Assembly (NCBI RefSeq): GCF_003965815.1
Contig: NZ_RXOE01000001.1
Location: 1,054,001 to 1,118,000, forward strand
Length of the DNA: 64,000 nt
Source of the DNA: Variovorax gossypii
Lineage (GTDB): Bacteria; Pseudomonadota; Gammaproteobacteria; Burkholderiales; Burkholderiaceae_C
Direction: 5' to 3'
The translations under genes and the position numbers were made by a program. Each line of letters starts with the position of its first letter. The first letter of the stretch is position 1. The notes under the pieces are model-generated. The model worked only from the letters and a program-made list of their open reading frames with translations. It did no database searches and was not told the DNA's origin. Shown here piece after piece: positions 9,275-15,860 of the stretch.

Positions 9275-9544
9275 TTGCCCATCAAGTCCTGCGAGCACGT
9301 GCCCACCGAGATCGCGCAGCCCCACGCACAGCATCAACGCGGCTGCGAAGACTGCCTGAAGACCGGCGACACCTGGGTGCACCTTCGCCTGTGCGTGCAT
9401 TGCGGTCACGTCGGCTGCTGCGATTCGTCGAAGAACCGTCATGCGACGAGGCATTCGCACGCGGAAAGTCATCCCGTCATCCGTTCGCTCGAGCCGGGCG
9501 AAAGCTGGATGTGGTGCAACGTGCATGAAAGACAGGTCGGCTGA
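9275..9544 (+). CDS. UBP-type zinc-finger protein
   Basis: An 89-residue protein made almost entirely of a ZnF-UBP domain. Putative zinc ligands are Cys6-x-His8, Cys24-x2-Cys27, Cys40-x2-Cys43 and His56, His60, His66, the spacing of the eukaryotic ubiquitin-tail-binding finger. The start is TTG, chosen because AAGGAG lies 7 bases before it and because the Cys/His pattern begins right after it. It starts 38 bases after the cNMP/reductase fusion gene and probably shares its transcript. Bacteria lack ubiquitin, so the ligand is unknown; a C-terminal peptide of a partner protein is a guess. Confidence 0.85.
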   Translation: MPIKSCEHVPTEIAQPHAQHQRGCEDCLKTGDTWVHLRLCVHCGHVGCCDSSKNRHATRHSHAESHPVIRSLEPGESWMWCNVHERQVG

Positions 9545-9653
9545 GACTTGACCAGGCAGACGGCGAATTCCCGCGCCTGCGCGCGTTTGGAGTCGCACGT
9601 ATAAGCTGGCGGGCTCCCATCAAACACAGCCCATCACCGGAGCGCCAGACAAC

Positions 9654-10358
9654 ATGCCCGCATCGCCCATCGAGGTCTACTCGTGGCCTACGCCGAACGG
9701 CCACAAGATTCACATCATGCTGGAGGAGTGCGAGCTGCCGTATCGCGCGCACCCCGTGAACATCGGCAAGGGCGACCAGTTCGCGCCTGACTTCCTGCAG
9801 ATCAGCCCCAACAACAAGATCCCCGCCATCACCGACCCCGACGGTCCGGACGGCAAGCCGATCTCTCTCTTCGAATCGGGCGCCATCCTCGTCTACCTGG
9901 CAGGCAAGACCGGCAAGTTCCTGCCTACCGGCGACCGTGAGCGCTACGACGTGCTGCAGTGGCTGATGTTCCAGATGGGCGGCGTCGGCCCCATGCTCGG
10001 CCAGGCGCATCATTTCCGCATCTACGCCCCCGAAAAGATCGCCTATGCCATCGATCGCTACAGCAACGAAGCCAAGCGCCTCTACGGCGTGATCGACAAG
10101 CAGCTGTCGAAGAACAAGTTCATCGCCGGCAAGAGCTACTCGATTGCCGACATCGCCATCTTCCCGTGGCTGCGCAGCTGGGAAAACCAGGGCATCACCC
10201 TCACCGACTTCCCCCGTCTGAAGGACTGGTTCGACGGCATCGCCGCGCGCCCGGCCGTGCAGCGCGGCGTGAAAGTGCTGGCCGACCTACGCCAGCCGAT
10301 CACCGGCGACAAGGAACGTGAGATTCTTTTCGGCAAGACGCAGTACCAGAAGCACTGA
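9654..10358 (+). CDS. Glutathione S-transferase, Nu/YfcG-YghU type
   Basis: Cytosolic thioredoxin-fold plus helical-domain enzyme of 234 residues. The N-terminal [17 protein letters not shown] carries the TPN motif that replaces the catalytic Tyr/Ser/Cys in the Nu class, and the cis-Pro region NNKIPAI and glutathione-contacting [13 protein letters not shown] follow. The C-terminal domain has [17 protein letters not shown]. Nu-class enzymes act mainly as disulfide-bond reductases using two glutathiones. It stands alone between the zinc-finger gene and tRNA-Pro. Confidence 0.92.
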   Translation: MPASPIEVYSWPTPNGHKIHIMLEECELPYRAHPVNIGKGDQFAPDFLQISPNNKIPAITDPDGPDGKPISLFESGAILVYLAGKTGKFLPTGDRERYDVLQWLMFQMGGVGPMLGQAHHFRIYAPEKIAYAIDRYSNEAKRLYGVIDKQLSKNKFIAGKSYSIADIAIFPWLRSWENQGITLTDFPRLKDWFDGIAARPAVQRGVKVLADLRQPITGDKEREILFGKTQYQKH

Positions 10359-10393
10359 AAGGTCCTTTATCCGGGCTAGAATAGAAGGCTTGT

Positions 10394-10470
<77 letters not shown>

Positions 10471-10478
10471 AAAAATCG

Positions 10479-10516
10479 AAATGCACACAGTCACATAGCG
10501 GGCTGTGTGCATTTTT
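10479..10516 (+). terminator. Intrinsic terminator after tRNA-Pro
   Basis: Perfect 12-base arms AAATGCACACAG and CTGTGTGCATTT around a 12-base loop, followed by further T residues. It begins 9 bases after the tRNA CCA end and would end the tRNA-Pro transcript before the next tRNA gene. Confidence 0.8.
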
Positions 10517-10656
10517 CGTTTTGGATCCGAAGCAGAGTCGGCGATGCGCGTTGCAGGGCGAGTCGTGCCGTGGAACTGGGTAGAATCCGCCGCGGCCAGC
10601 CCGGAAGCAAAGGCGTCTAAGTCGTTGATTTTCCTGGCTTCTCTTCGGCCTCAAAT

Positions 10657-10733
10657 CTGCCCGTAGCTCAGTTGGATAGAGCACCTGCCTTCTAAGCAGG
10701 TTGTCGGGGGTTCGATCCCCTCCGGGCAGGCCA
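10657..10733 (+). tRNA. tRNA-Arg (anticodon TCT)
   Basis: A 77-base cloverleaf. The acceptor stem is CTGCCCG/CGGGCAG; starting two bases later would give a mismatch. The anticodon stem CCTGC/GCAGG encloses CTTCTAA with anticodon TCT, and the T arm is GGGGG-TTCGATC-CCCTC. The discriminator is G and CCA is encoded. Confidence 0.96.
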
Positions 10734-11028
10734 ATCGCGCCTCTAACCGCTGCGGTTTTCCCTGACCGATGCGTGCTCATGAAAAGTTCTGAGCCACGGG
10801 TGCCGGCTTGGCGTTTGTCACTCAGTTCCTCTTCCTCGCCCCAGAGCTCCGGTCGCTCGTCTGCGGGCCATGCCGACGAACGCATGACTGTCGCCTCGCT
10901 CAGCGGCACAGGGCCGCTATCTACGGCGGGATCGGATCGGTGGAGATTCGACGGGCGCTTGCAGGTTGATCAATCACCTGTGCAACACACTGTCACCTTT
11001 CGGCAGTCTTTACTGAAAACAAAAGGTC
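10734..11028. other. Non-coding stretch between tRNA-Arg and the candidate sRNA
   Basis: No convincing gene on either strand; possible frames lack start signals and show no family features. The right end carries the short inverted repeat CAGT-CTTT-ACTG and an A-rich run just before the putative -10 box of the candidate sRNA. No attachment site or integrase remnant was found next to the tRNA. Confidence 0.5.
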
Positions 11029-11040
11029 TACACTTCATTC

Positions 11041-11108
11041 GGGCAGCCAATCTCTCCCTCCTCCCTCCTCTGGCTGCCCGTTTTAGCCCGCTTCGGCGGG
11101 TTTTCTTT
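11041..11108 (+). ncRNA. Candidate small RNA with exposed anti-Shine-Dalgarno loop
   Basis: A -10-like TACACT at 11029-11034 places a start near 11041. From there the sequence folds into a 9-bp hairpin (GGGCAGCCA/TGGCTGCCC) whose 21-base loop is purely pyrimidine after its first A and holds CCTCCT twice (11057-11062 and 11064-11069). A UUUU linker and a Rho-independent terminator follow, giving an RNA of about 65-70 bases. CCTCCT is the complement of the ribosome-binding AGGAGG, so it may block translation initiation. From memory it resembles the Rfam group of betaproteobacterial toxic small RNAs, but I cannot run that comparison. The -35 region is weak. Confidence 0.55.
11085..11108 (+). terminator. 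Rho-independent terminator
   Basis: Stem CCCGC-TTCG-GCGGG with a stable UUCG tetraloop and an added A/G-T extension, followed by TTTTCTTTT. It closes the candidate small RNA. Confidence 0.85.
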
Positions 11109-11119
11109 TGGAGAAGCGC

Positions 11120-11430
11120 TCAGGTCACGAGCACACCTTGCGCGTCTTCGCGTTCAAGCTCAGCCTCGTCGATCCACTCGATGCATTTCTCCTCGAGCAT
11201 CGTGTCGCCACAGTCCCGCGGCAAATCAGTGAGGCTCAGCACGACTCTGCATCGCTCCTGTCCCTTGCAGTAGATGCTGGCAGACGCCGAGTATCCGCAC
11301 TCGGTCGCCGTCGTTCGAGTGATCGAGATCGTCCACGGCTCTCGATCTTCGGAAACAGCAAATGACGTAGATGGGGTCTCTTGGCACCTGCCAACGCTCT
11401 TGCCGAGCAGAAGCCGCCCGCAGAGGAAGA
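11120..11430 (-). pseudogene. Possible coding remnant, no start codon
   Basis: The minus strand holds a stretch open from an in-frame TAA near 11430 to the TGA at 11120. Its 3' two thirds has coding-like third-position GC and a plausible charged, Cys-containing protein (for example ending EDAQGVLVT). No ATG, GTG or TTG lies where a start is needed, so it may be a decayed gene or a start I misplace. It overlaps no other gene. Nothing in it lets me name a family. Confidence 0.25.
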
Positions 11431-11507
11431 ATTACGCGGTTCGGAAGCAGAAGCTCGTGAGCCATCTATTCCTACTGAAGGCACGGATCAAGGCGCATGA
11501 TGGGCCC

Positions 11508-12314
11508 ATGAACATCCAGCTCGGCTTCGAAATCGCCTATCAGTTTCCTCGCTCGACGCCGATGATTCTGACCCTCAGCATCCACTATTCGCGAGCATCG
11601 GATCTCCTGCACCCGGACCACCTGCTCACGAATCCAGCCGTGCCCACCACGGCGTACCGCGATCTGTTCGGGAACTGGTGCACGCGCCTGGTCGCCCCGG
11701 CAGGCCGCTTCGTGTTGAGTACGGATACCGTGGTTCATGACAACGGCTCGCCGGACATCGTTGTGCCCTCGGCGCCGCAGACGCCGGTGGAGTACCTGCC
11801 CGAATCCACCTTGGTCTATCTGCTGGGTAGCCGCTACTGCGAGACCGACTTGCTTTCCAACTTTGCCTGGCAGCGTTTCGGGAACGGGCCGACCGGATGG
11901 GGGCGCGTGCAGGCGGTCTGCGATTTCGTGCACCAGCACATCGAGTTCGGCTACCAGCACGCTCGGCGTACCCGTTCTGCCTTGGAGGCCTTCAGGGAAG
12001 GGCAAGGCGTGTGCCGGGACTATGCGCACCTGGCCATCACCTTATGTCGATGCCTGAACATTCCCGCACGTTATTGCACCGGATACCTGGGAGATGTCGG
12101 AACTGCGCCGCCATTCGGCCCGATGGATTTCGCAGGTTGGTTCGAGGCTTTCCTAGGCGACCGTTGGTACACCTTCGATGCGCGCAACAACGTACCCCGC
12201 ATCGGCCGCGTGCTGATTGCGCAGGGACGGGATGCCAGCGACGTGGCGTTGTCCTGCACCTTCGGTCCGGACAAGCTGGACGGCTTCAAGGTCTGGTGCG
12301 ACGAGATCCAGTGA
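11508..12314 (+). CDS. Transglutaminase-like cysteine protein
   Basis: A 268-residue cytoplasmic protein of the bacterial transglutaminase-like family. An N-terminal beta-rich half (LGFEIAYQFPRSTPMILTLS) precedes the core: the nucleophile Cys is in GQGVCRDYAHLAI and the Asp in RWYTFDARNN. The usual catalytic His of the HAW motif is replaced: DFAGWFEAF stands where DFHAWFE would be expected. I recall sister sequences with Ser at this place, so it may be a subfamily trait. The start MNIQLGFE is used; an upstream extension to 11274 crosses non-coding-looking DNA and is rejected. It stands alone. Confidence 0.85.
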   Translation: MNIQLGFEIAYQFPRSTPMILTLSIHYSRASDLLHPDHLLTNPAVPTTAYRDLFGNWCTRLVAPAGRFVLSTDTVVHDNGSPDIVVPSAPQTPVEYLPESTLVYLLGSRYCETDLLSNFAWQRFGNGPTGWGRVQAVCDFVHQHIEFGYQHARRTRSALEAFREGQGVCRDYAHLAITLCRCLNIPARYCTGYLGDVGTAPPFGPMDFAGWFEAFLGDRWYTFDARNNVPRIGRVLIAQGRDASDVALSCTFGPDKLDGFKVWCDEIQ

Positions 12315-12845
12315 ATAAGAAGCACGTGGCGAACTTTCGCTGTCTCGCCCGGGATCCCTGAGTGCGGATGCGGCGGGCTCCAGAGCATCGAGCATGCGGT
12401 CTTTCCACTGATCATCCTCAAGCCCGAGGAGGTCTCCCATGCAGGATCGCTGGGGGCGTAGAGCTGGATCTTCCTGCAGGCCGCAGAGTCTGACTTCCGT
12501 TCAGAAGGCATGGCTCACCAGTCGATCGTGATCAACGACATTGCCGCTGAAGGTCGCGCCGAACTGCGGCGCCGGCAGACCTTGGGGCCTTGGGAGTGGC
12601 GGAAGAAGTCACGCGGCTGGCAGGCATCGCACCACGGCTCCCCAGTTGCTGCCCGGATCGGGAACGCGTGGCACCTGCCAGGCCGATGAGGTCGCAGGCA
12701 GAGACCCGGCTGGATAAGGCGTTATCGCCAGGATAGTGCGCCGCCGCCTCCGGCCCAATCCCCCGCCTCTTCCGGTCTCTCCGAATTTCACCCCAGGTCC
12801 CGCCATAGGCTGAGCTTCCCTGTTGTCCAGAGGAACAAAACCCGC
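12315..12845. other. Intergenic stretch with possible gene remnants
   Basis: No complete recognisable gene. Directly after the transglutaminase-like stop, a plus-strand frame without a start codon stays open to a TAG at about 12461 and reads VFPLIILKPEEVSHAG near its end, which looks like real protein. Further right is the small frame listed separately. The final 150 bases before the next gene show nothing coding. The stretch looks like degraded DNA. Confidence 0.35.
12510..12689 (+). CDS. Small hypothetical frame, possibly decayed
   Basis: ATG to TGA gives 59 residues starting MAHQSIVINDIAAEGRAELR. Its first half has coding-like third positions, but the ribosome site (AGAAGG, very close to the ATG) is poor and no family is recognised. 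The Trp/Arg-rich second half looks less natural. It may be a fragment of the same decayed locus as the open frame just upstream. Confidence 0.2.
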   Translation: MAHQSIVINDIAAEGRAELRRRQTLGPWEWRKKSRGWQASHHGSPVAARIGNAWHLPGR

Positions 12846-13190
12846 ATGCGATACACCGCCCGGAAGCTCACCATCATCGCCACGACGGCCATCGTCGCGG
12901 TCTCATCCACACTCAGCGGTTGCGTGGTCGCGCCACCGCCGACCGCCGCCACCGTGACGTTCGCGCCCGGTTCGACGCTTCCGCCCGGGTATCGAGGCAA
13001 GGCGTACGTCGTGAGCGACTGGCAATCCCGAGGCCTCTACGAGCCCCCGCAGGGCTATGCCTGGCGCTACGTCGACGGGCAATATGTCCTGGCGGCCGTG
13101 GCCACCGGGATCATCGCCGCGGCTTTCCTTGGTGCGCTCTTCGGTCATGGCGGCCACGGCGGGCCGGGGCCGGGCTTTGGTCCCCGCTAG
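12846..13190 (+). CDS. RcnB-like lipoprotein
   Basis: A 114-residue envelope protein. The N-terminus is a lipoprotein signal peptide with lipobox LSGC near residue 26. The C-terminal half contains LYEPPQGYAWRYVDGQYVL followed by a hydrophobic AVATGIIAAAF segment, the pattern of the RcnB family linked to nickel/cobalt tolerance. It ends in a Gly/His-rich tail (GHGGHGGPGPG) that could bind metal. RcnB itself is periplasmic, not lipidated, so the relation is by domain only. It is a single gene with no metal exporter next to it. Confidence 0.75.
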   Translation: MRYTARKLTIIATTAIVAVSSTLSGCVVAPPPTAATVTFAPGSTLPPGYRGKAYVVSDWQSRGLYEPPQGYAWRYVDGQYVLAAVATGIIAAAFLGALFGHGGHGGPGPGFGPR

Positions 13191-13228
13191 CTTCGGTCGA
13201 GCCGCCGTCATTTCGTAGGGCCCTTGAT

Positions 13229-13312
13229 TTGCTCGACGCACTCCGCGCCCTGTGGGCCGCACTGGTCGCCATCGGCCAGTTCCTGGCCTGGTTGCTGAAT
13301 CTACTGTCGTGA
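13229..13312 (+). CDS. Possible hydrophobic mini-protein
   Basis: A TTG-started frame of 27 residues, LDALRALWAALVAIGQFLAW followed by LLNLLS, would form one membrane helix. The upstream TAGGGCC is a weak ribosome site. It lies in the 137-base gap between the RcnB-like gene and the convergent alkylhydroperoxidase gene. Size and hydrophobicity recall small membrane peptides, but chance is quite possible in this GC-rich DNA. Confidence 0.22.
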   Translation: MLDALRALWAALVAIGQFLAWLLNLLS

Positions 13313-13327
13313 GGCGGATCAGCTTGA

Positions 13328-13939
13328 TCAACTGCTTGCGGACGCCTGCGGCTCCCCCAGAGAAAGCATCAGCCGGTTCGCCCAGTTGAAGAAGGCGGCG
13401 CCGTGGATGACGTCGGCAATCGCAAGATCGTCCAGCCCTTGCGCGCGCAGTTGAGCCACGTGCTCGGGCCCGAACGCGGACGGCGTGGCAGACAGCGCGA
13501 CCGACGCCGCCACGATCGCATTCCAGCGCTCGCCCAGCTCGGCCTTCACGCCTTCGTCGAGAAGCCGCTGCACGTCGTCCGTTCGCTGCGAAAAATACGA
13601 GGCGAAGCGCGCATGCACCGAGGCGCAATAGATGCAGCCATTGAAGCGCGAAGCCGCGGTGGCCGAGAGCTCGCGCTCGGCACGCGGCAGGCCCGCTTCG
13701 GGGTTGTAGAAGATGTCCTTGTCGGTACGCGTGCGCGCGCCAAGGATGTCCGGGTCGCGCGCCAGCAGGCGGAAGTACGGCGACTTCGCACGCGATGCAT
13801 CCACCAGCCCGGTGAAATGCCGCTCGGTCAGGTCGGCCTCGGGCAGCGGCTCGAGCCAGGGCAGCCATTCGAGCTGCGCCTGCGTGAAGGCGTTCGGATG
13901 AATGTTCCCGGGATGGTTCAGCACGGATTCGGCGCTCAT
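13328..13939 (-). CDS. Alkylhydroperoxidase-domain protein (AhpD-like, Avi_7169 type)
   Basis: A 203-residue all-helical protein of the AhpD/carboxymuconolactone decarboxylase superfamily. The redox centre CxxC with the downstream His is visible in NGCIYCASVHARF, near the middle. The N-terminus (HPNAFTQAQLEWLPWLEPLPE) is characteristic of the group found beside luciferase-like monooxygenases. It is the last gene of a three-gene leftward operon; the spacing to the CMD gene is 15 bases, with AGAGAA as ribosome site. It probably removes peroxides or reduces disulfides produced by the partner oxygenase. Confidence 0.85.
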   Translation of the reverse strand: MSAESVLNHPGNIHPNAFTQAQLEWLPWLEPLPEADLTERHFTGLVDASRAKSPYFRLLARDPDILGARTRTDKDIFYNPEAGLPRAERELSATAASRFNGCIYCASVHARFASYFSQRTDDVQRLLDEGVKAELGERWNAIVAASVALSATPSAFGPEHVAQLRAQGLDDLAIADVIHGAAFFNWANRLMLSLGEPQASASS

Positions 13940-13954
13940 GGTGTTCTCTTCGAC

Positions 13955-14629
13955 TCAATCGACAAGGGTGACGGGGCGTTGCGCCAGAGCCCGCAAGCCG
14001 CTGACGACCCGGATCTGGAACGCGAGGAACGCAACGAGCTGCGACAGCGTCACGATCTCGGTGCTCGACCATCCCGCGTCGAGCAGCGACTGCAGTGCTG
14101 CAGCGCTCGCATCGCGCGGATGAAAGACGAGCAGGTGTGCGTGCTCGAAGCCGGCCGAAAGCCGCTCGCCCAGCACCGCGCGCTGCGCGTCGCTCACCGC
14201 GTACGAGGCACCGCCCGCATCCTCGACGCTGAGCGATCCGGCGGGATAGCGGCCATGGGGGCCCTGTGCAGCACCCCGCTTTGTTTCGGTGGCGATGGCC
14301 TCGACCACTCCGGCACGAGCGCCCTGCCCCGGCAGCGCATCCGCATAGAAGCGCGCCACGTCGGCCTGGCTGTGCAGCCCCGCGACGAAGGCCGCAATGG
14401 CAAACCGGTCCGCGATCTCGAAATTCCCGAACAGCGGTGGCGTCGGTGCGAACAGTGCCAGATAGCTCTGCTGCGCATGGATGCGCGCCTGCTCGCGCTG
14501 CGAGCGGATGTGGTCGAGGTGGCTGCCGGGCTCGATGCCGGCAAGCCGGTCGATGACATCGGGCACCGCCGCTGCGAGGGGAGCCGAAGAAAAAGAGGAG
14601 GAGGAAGAAGAGGAAGCGATGGCGTTCAT
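13955..14629 (-). CDS. CMD-domain protein (Avi_7170 type), cysteine-free
   Basis: A 224-residue member of the carboxymuconolactone decarboxylase-like group always seen with the gene on either side. It contains no Cys at all, so it cannot be a CxxC peroxidase and may be structural or bind the substrate. After MNAIA there is a run of seven Ser encoded by an AG-rich tract. The ATG at 14629 is chosen; a TTG at 14659 would overlap the upstream gene. It lies 16 bases after the monooxygenase stop. Confidence 0.8.
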   Translation of the reverse strand: MNAIASSSSSSSFSSAPLAAAVPDVIDRLAGIEPGSHLDHIRSQREQARIHAQQSYLALFAPTPPLFGNFEIADRFAIAAFVAGLHSQADVARFYADALPGQGARAGVVEAIATETKRGAAQGPHGRYPAGSLSVEDAGGASYAVSDAQRAVLGERLSAGFEHAHLLVFHPRDASAAALQSLLDAGWSSTEIVTLSQLVAFLAFQIRVVSGLRALAQRPVTLVD

Positions 14630-14645
14630 GGAAGAAGGAATGCGG

Positions 14646-15719
14646 CTAGAGAAGTGCAAGCGCCTGGAGATCCGGCGCGCTCGCCCCGCGCGTCCAGCCC
14701 AGGGCCGGCGCGACCACGGTGGCGGTCAGCTCGATGGAGCGCAGGATCGCCTCGTGCGGCGGATCGACCGAATGCACCTGGCAGACGAGATCGGTCACGC
14801 GCGCGAGCGTGCTGTCGACGCGCAGCGAGGCGATCACGTCATCCGGCGATCCGACGTGCACGTCGTACTCGGCAATCAGTTGTTCGAGCGGCGCATCGGG
14901 ACCGGCCCTGTCGGCAAGACCGGTCTGGCCCGAAGCCGCGAAGCGGGCCGCCGAACGGCGCAGGCCGATGTCGGCCAGGCGCAGGGCCTCCTTGCGCGTG
15001 TCCGCCACGAAGACGCTGCGCGAGCCCACGATCCGCGGCGTATGGCCGGAAGGCAGCGCTGCAAGGTAGGCATCGACGATAGGGTTCTGGATCTCCGCGA
15101 GCGAGGCATGCGGCGCATGCCCGGGACGCGGCTGCGTGCGCGACAACATCAGGCCGTCGCTCGCGTTTCCCGCGCGCGTGCCGCCGCTCACCGAGAACGT
15201 GGCCTGCCAGATGCGGCCCAGCAGCTGCGAGCCCGACGGGTACAGCGTGTCGCCGCCGGCCAGCGGCTGGCCGGCCCATGCCGAGCGCACCGCGGCGAGC
15301 TGCCTGGCGAAGATGGCCGATCGGTCGTTGCCGTCGAGCCCGAAGGCCGCGAAGGACTCGGGCGTGCCGCCCGTTCCCACGCCCACCTCGAGCCGGCCGC
15401 CCGAGAGCAGGTCCAGCACGATCGCGTCCTCGGCCACTCGCACGGCGTTTTCCAGCGGCAGCGTGACGATGCCCGTGCCCAGCCGGATGCGCCGGGTGCG
15501 CGAAGCCACGTAGGCCAGGAAGACGAAGGGCGAAGGCAGCCCGCCCTCGTGCTCATGAAAGTGATGCTGCGCCACCCAGGCCGAGTCGAAGCCGAAGGCC
15601 TCGGCGTGGGCGATCTGCGCGGCGACCAGGCGGTAGCGCTCCGCGGCGGGAGCATCGTCGAGCAGGCGGCTGAAGAATCCGAGGCGAAGCGGGCGCGAGG
15701 AATGAGAAGTGCCGGGCAT
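14646..15719 (-). CDS. Luciferase-like FMN-dependent monooxygenase (KPN_01858 type)
   Basis: A 357-residue TIM-barrel flavin enzyme of the bacterial luciferase family. LRLGFFSRLLDD opens the barrel, VAQHHFHEHEGGLPSPFVFL holds the substrate/flavin-side His residues, and IRLGTGIVTLPLENAVRVAED and GRLEVGVGTGG are family blocks. Such enzymes oxidise a substrate with reduced FMN and oxygen; no flavin reductase is adjacent. It heads the operon monooxygenase, CMD protein, alkylhydroperoxidase. The substrate is unknown; related cassettes often sit beside transporters for sulfur or amino-acid-like compounds, absent here. Confidence 0.87.
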   Translation of the reverse strand: MPGTSHSSRPLRLGFFSRLLDDAPAAERYRLVAAQIAHAEAFGFDSAWVAQHHFHEHEGGLPSPFVFLAYVASRTRRIRLGTGIVTLPLENAVRVAEDAIVLDLLSGGRLEVGVGTGGTPESFAAFGLDGNDRSAIFARQLAAVRSAWAGQPLAGGDTLYPSGSQLLGRIWQATFSVSGGTRAGNASDGLMLSRTQPRPGHAPHASLAEIQNPIVDAYLAALPSGHTPRIVGSRSVFVADTRKEALRLADIGLRRSAARFAASGQTGLADRAGPDAPLEQLIAEYDVHVGSPDDVIASLRVDSTLARVTDLVCQVHSVDPPHEAILRSIELTATVVAPALGWTRGASAPDLQALALL

Positions 15720-15860
15720 CCGGAGGTCTGAAGGCTGTGTTGTGACTGGCCTTCGAGTCTTGCCCGTGATGCGGTCCCGAGGGAAATCCGCTTATCGCGC
15801 TTGCTTATGCGCTTTGCGCGTATCGGCGTTGTCCGGCGCCGGAGCCAGGCGGCTCCTCGC

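Noticed and set aside
11274..11507. Upstream extension of the transglutaminase-like gene
   Set aside because: The extra 78 residues are unlike the family and the DNA there looks coding, if at all, on the other strand.
12903..14072. 389-codon minus-strand frame across two genes
   Set aside because: It covers the RcnB-like gene antisense and the alkylhydroperoxidase gene in another frame; Arg/Ala-rich composition without motif marks it as a shadow.
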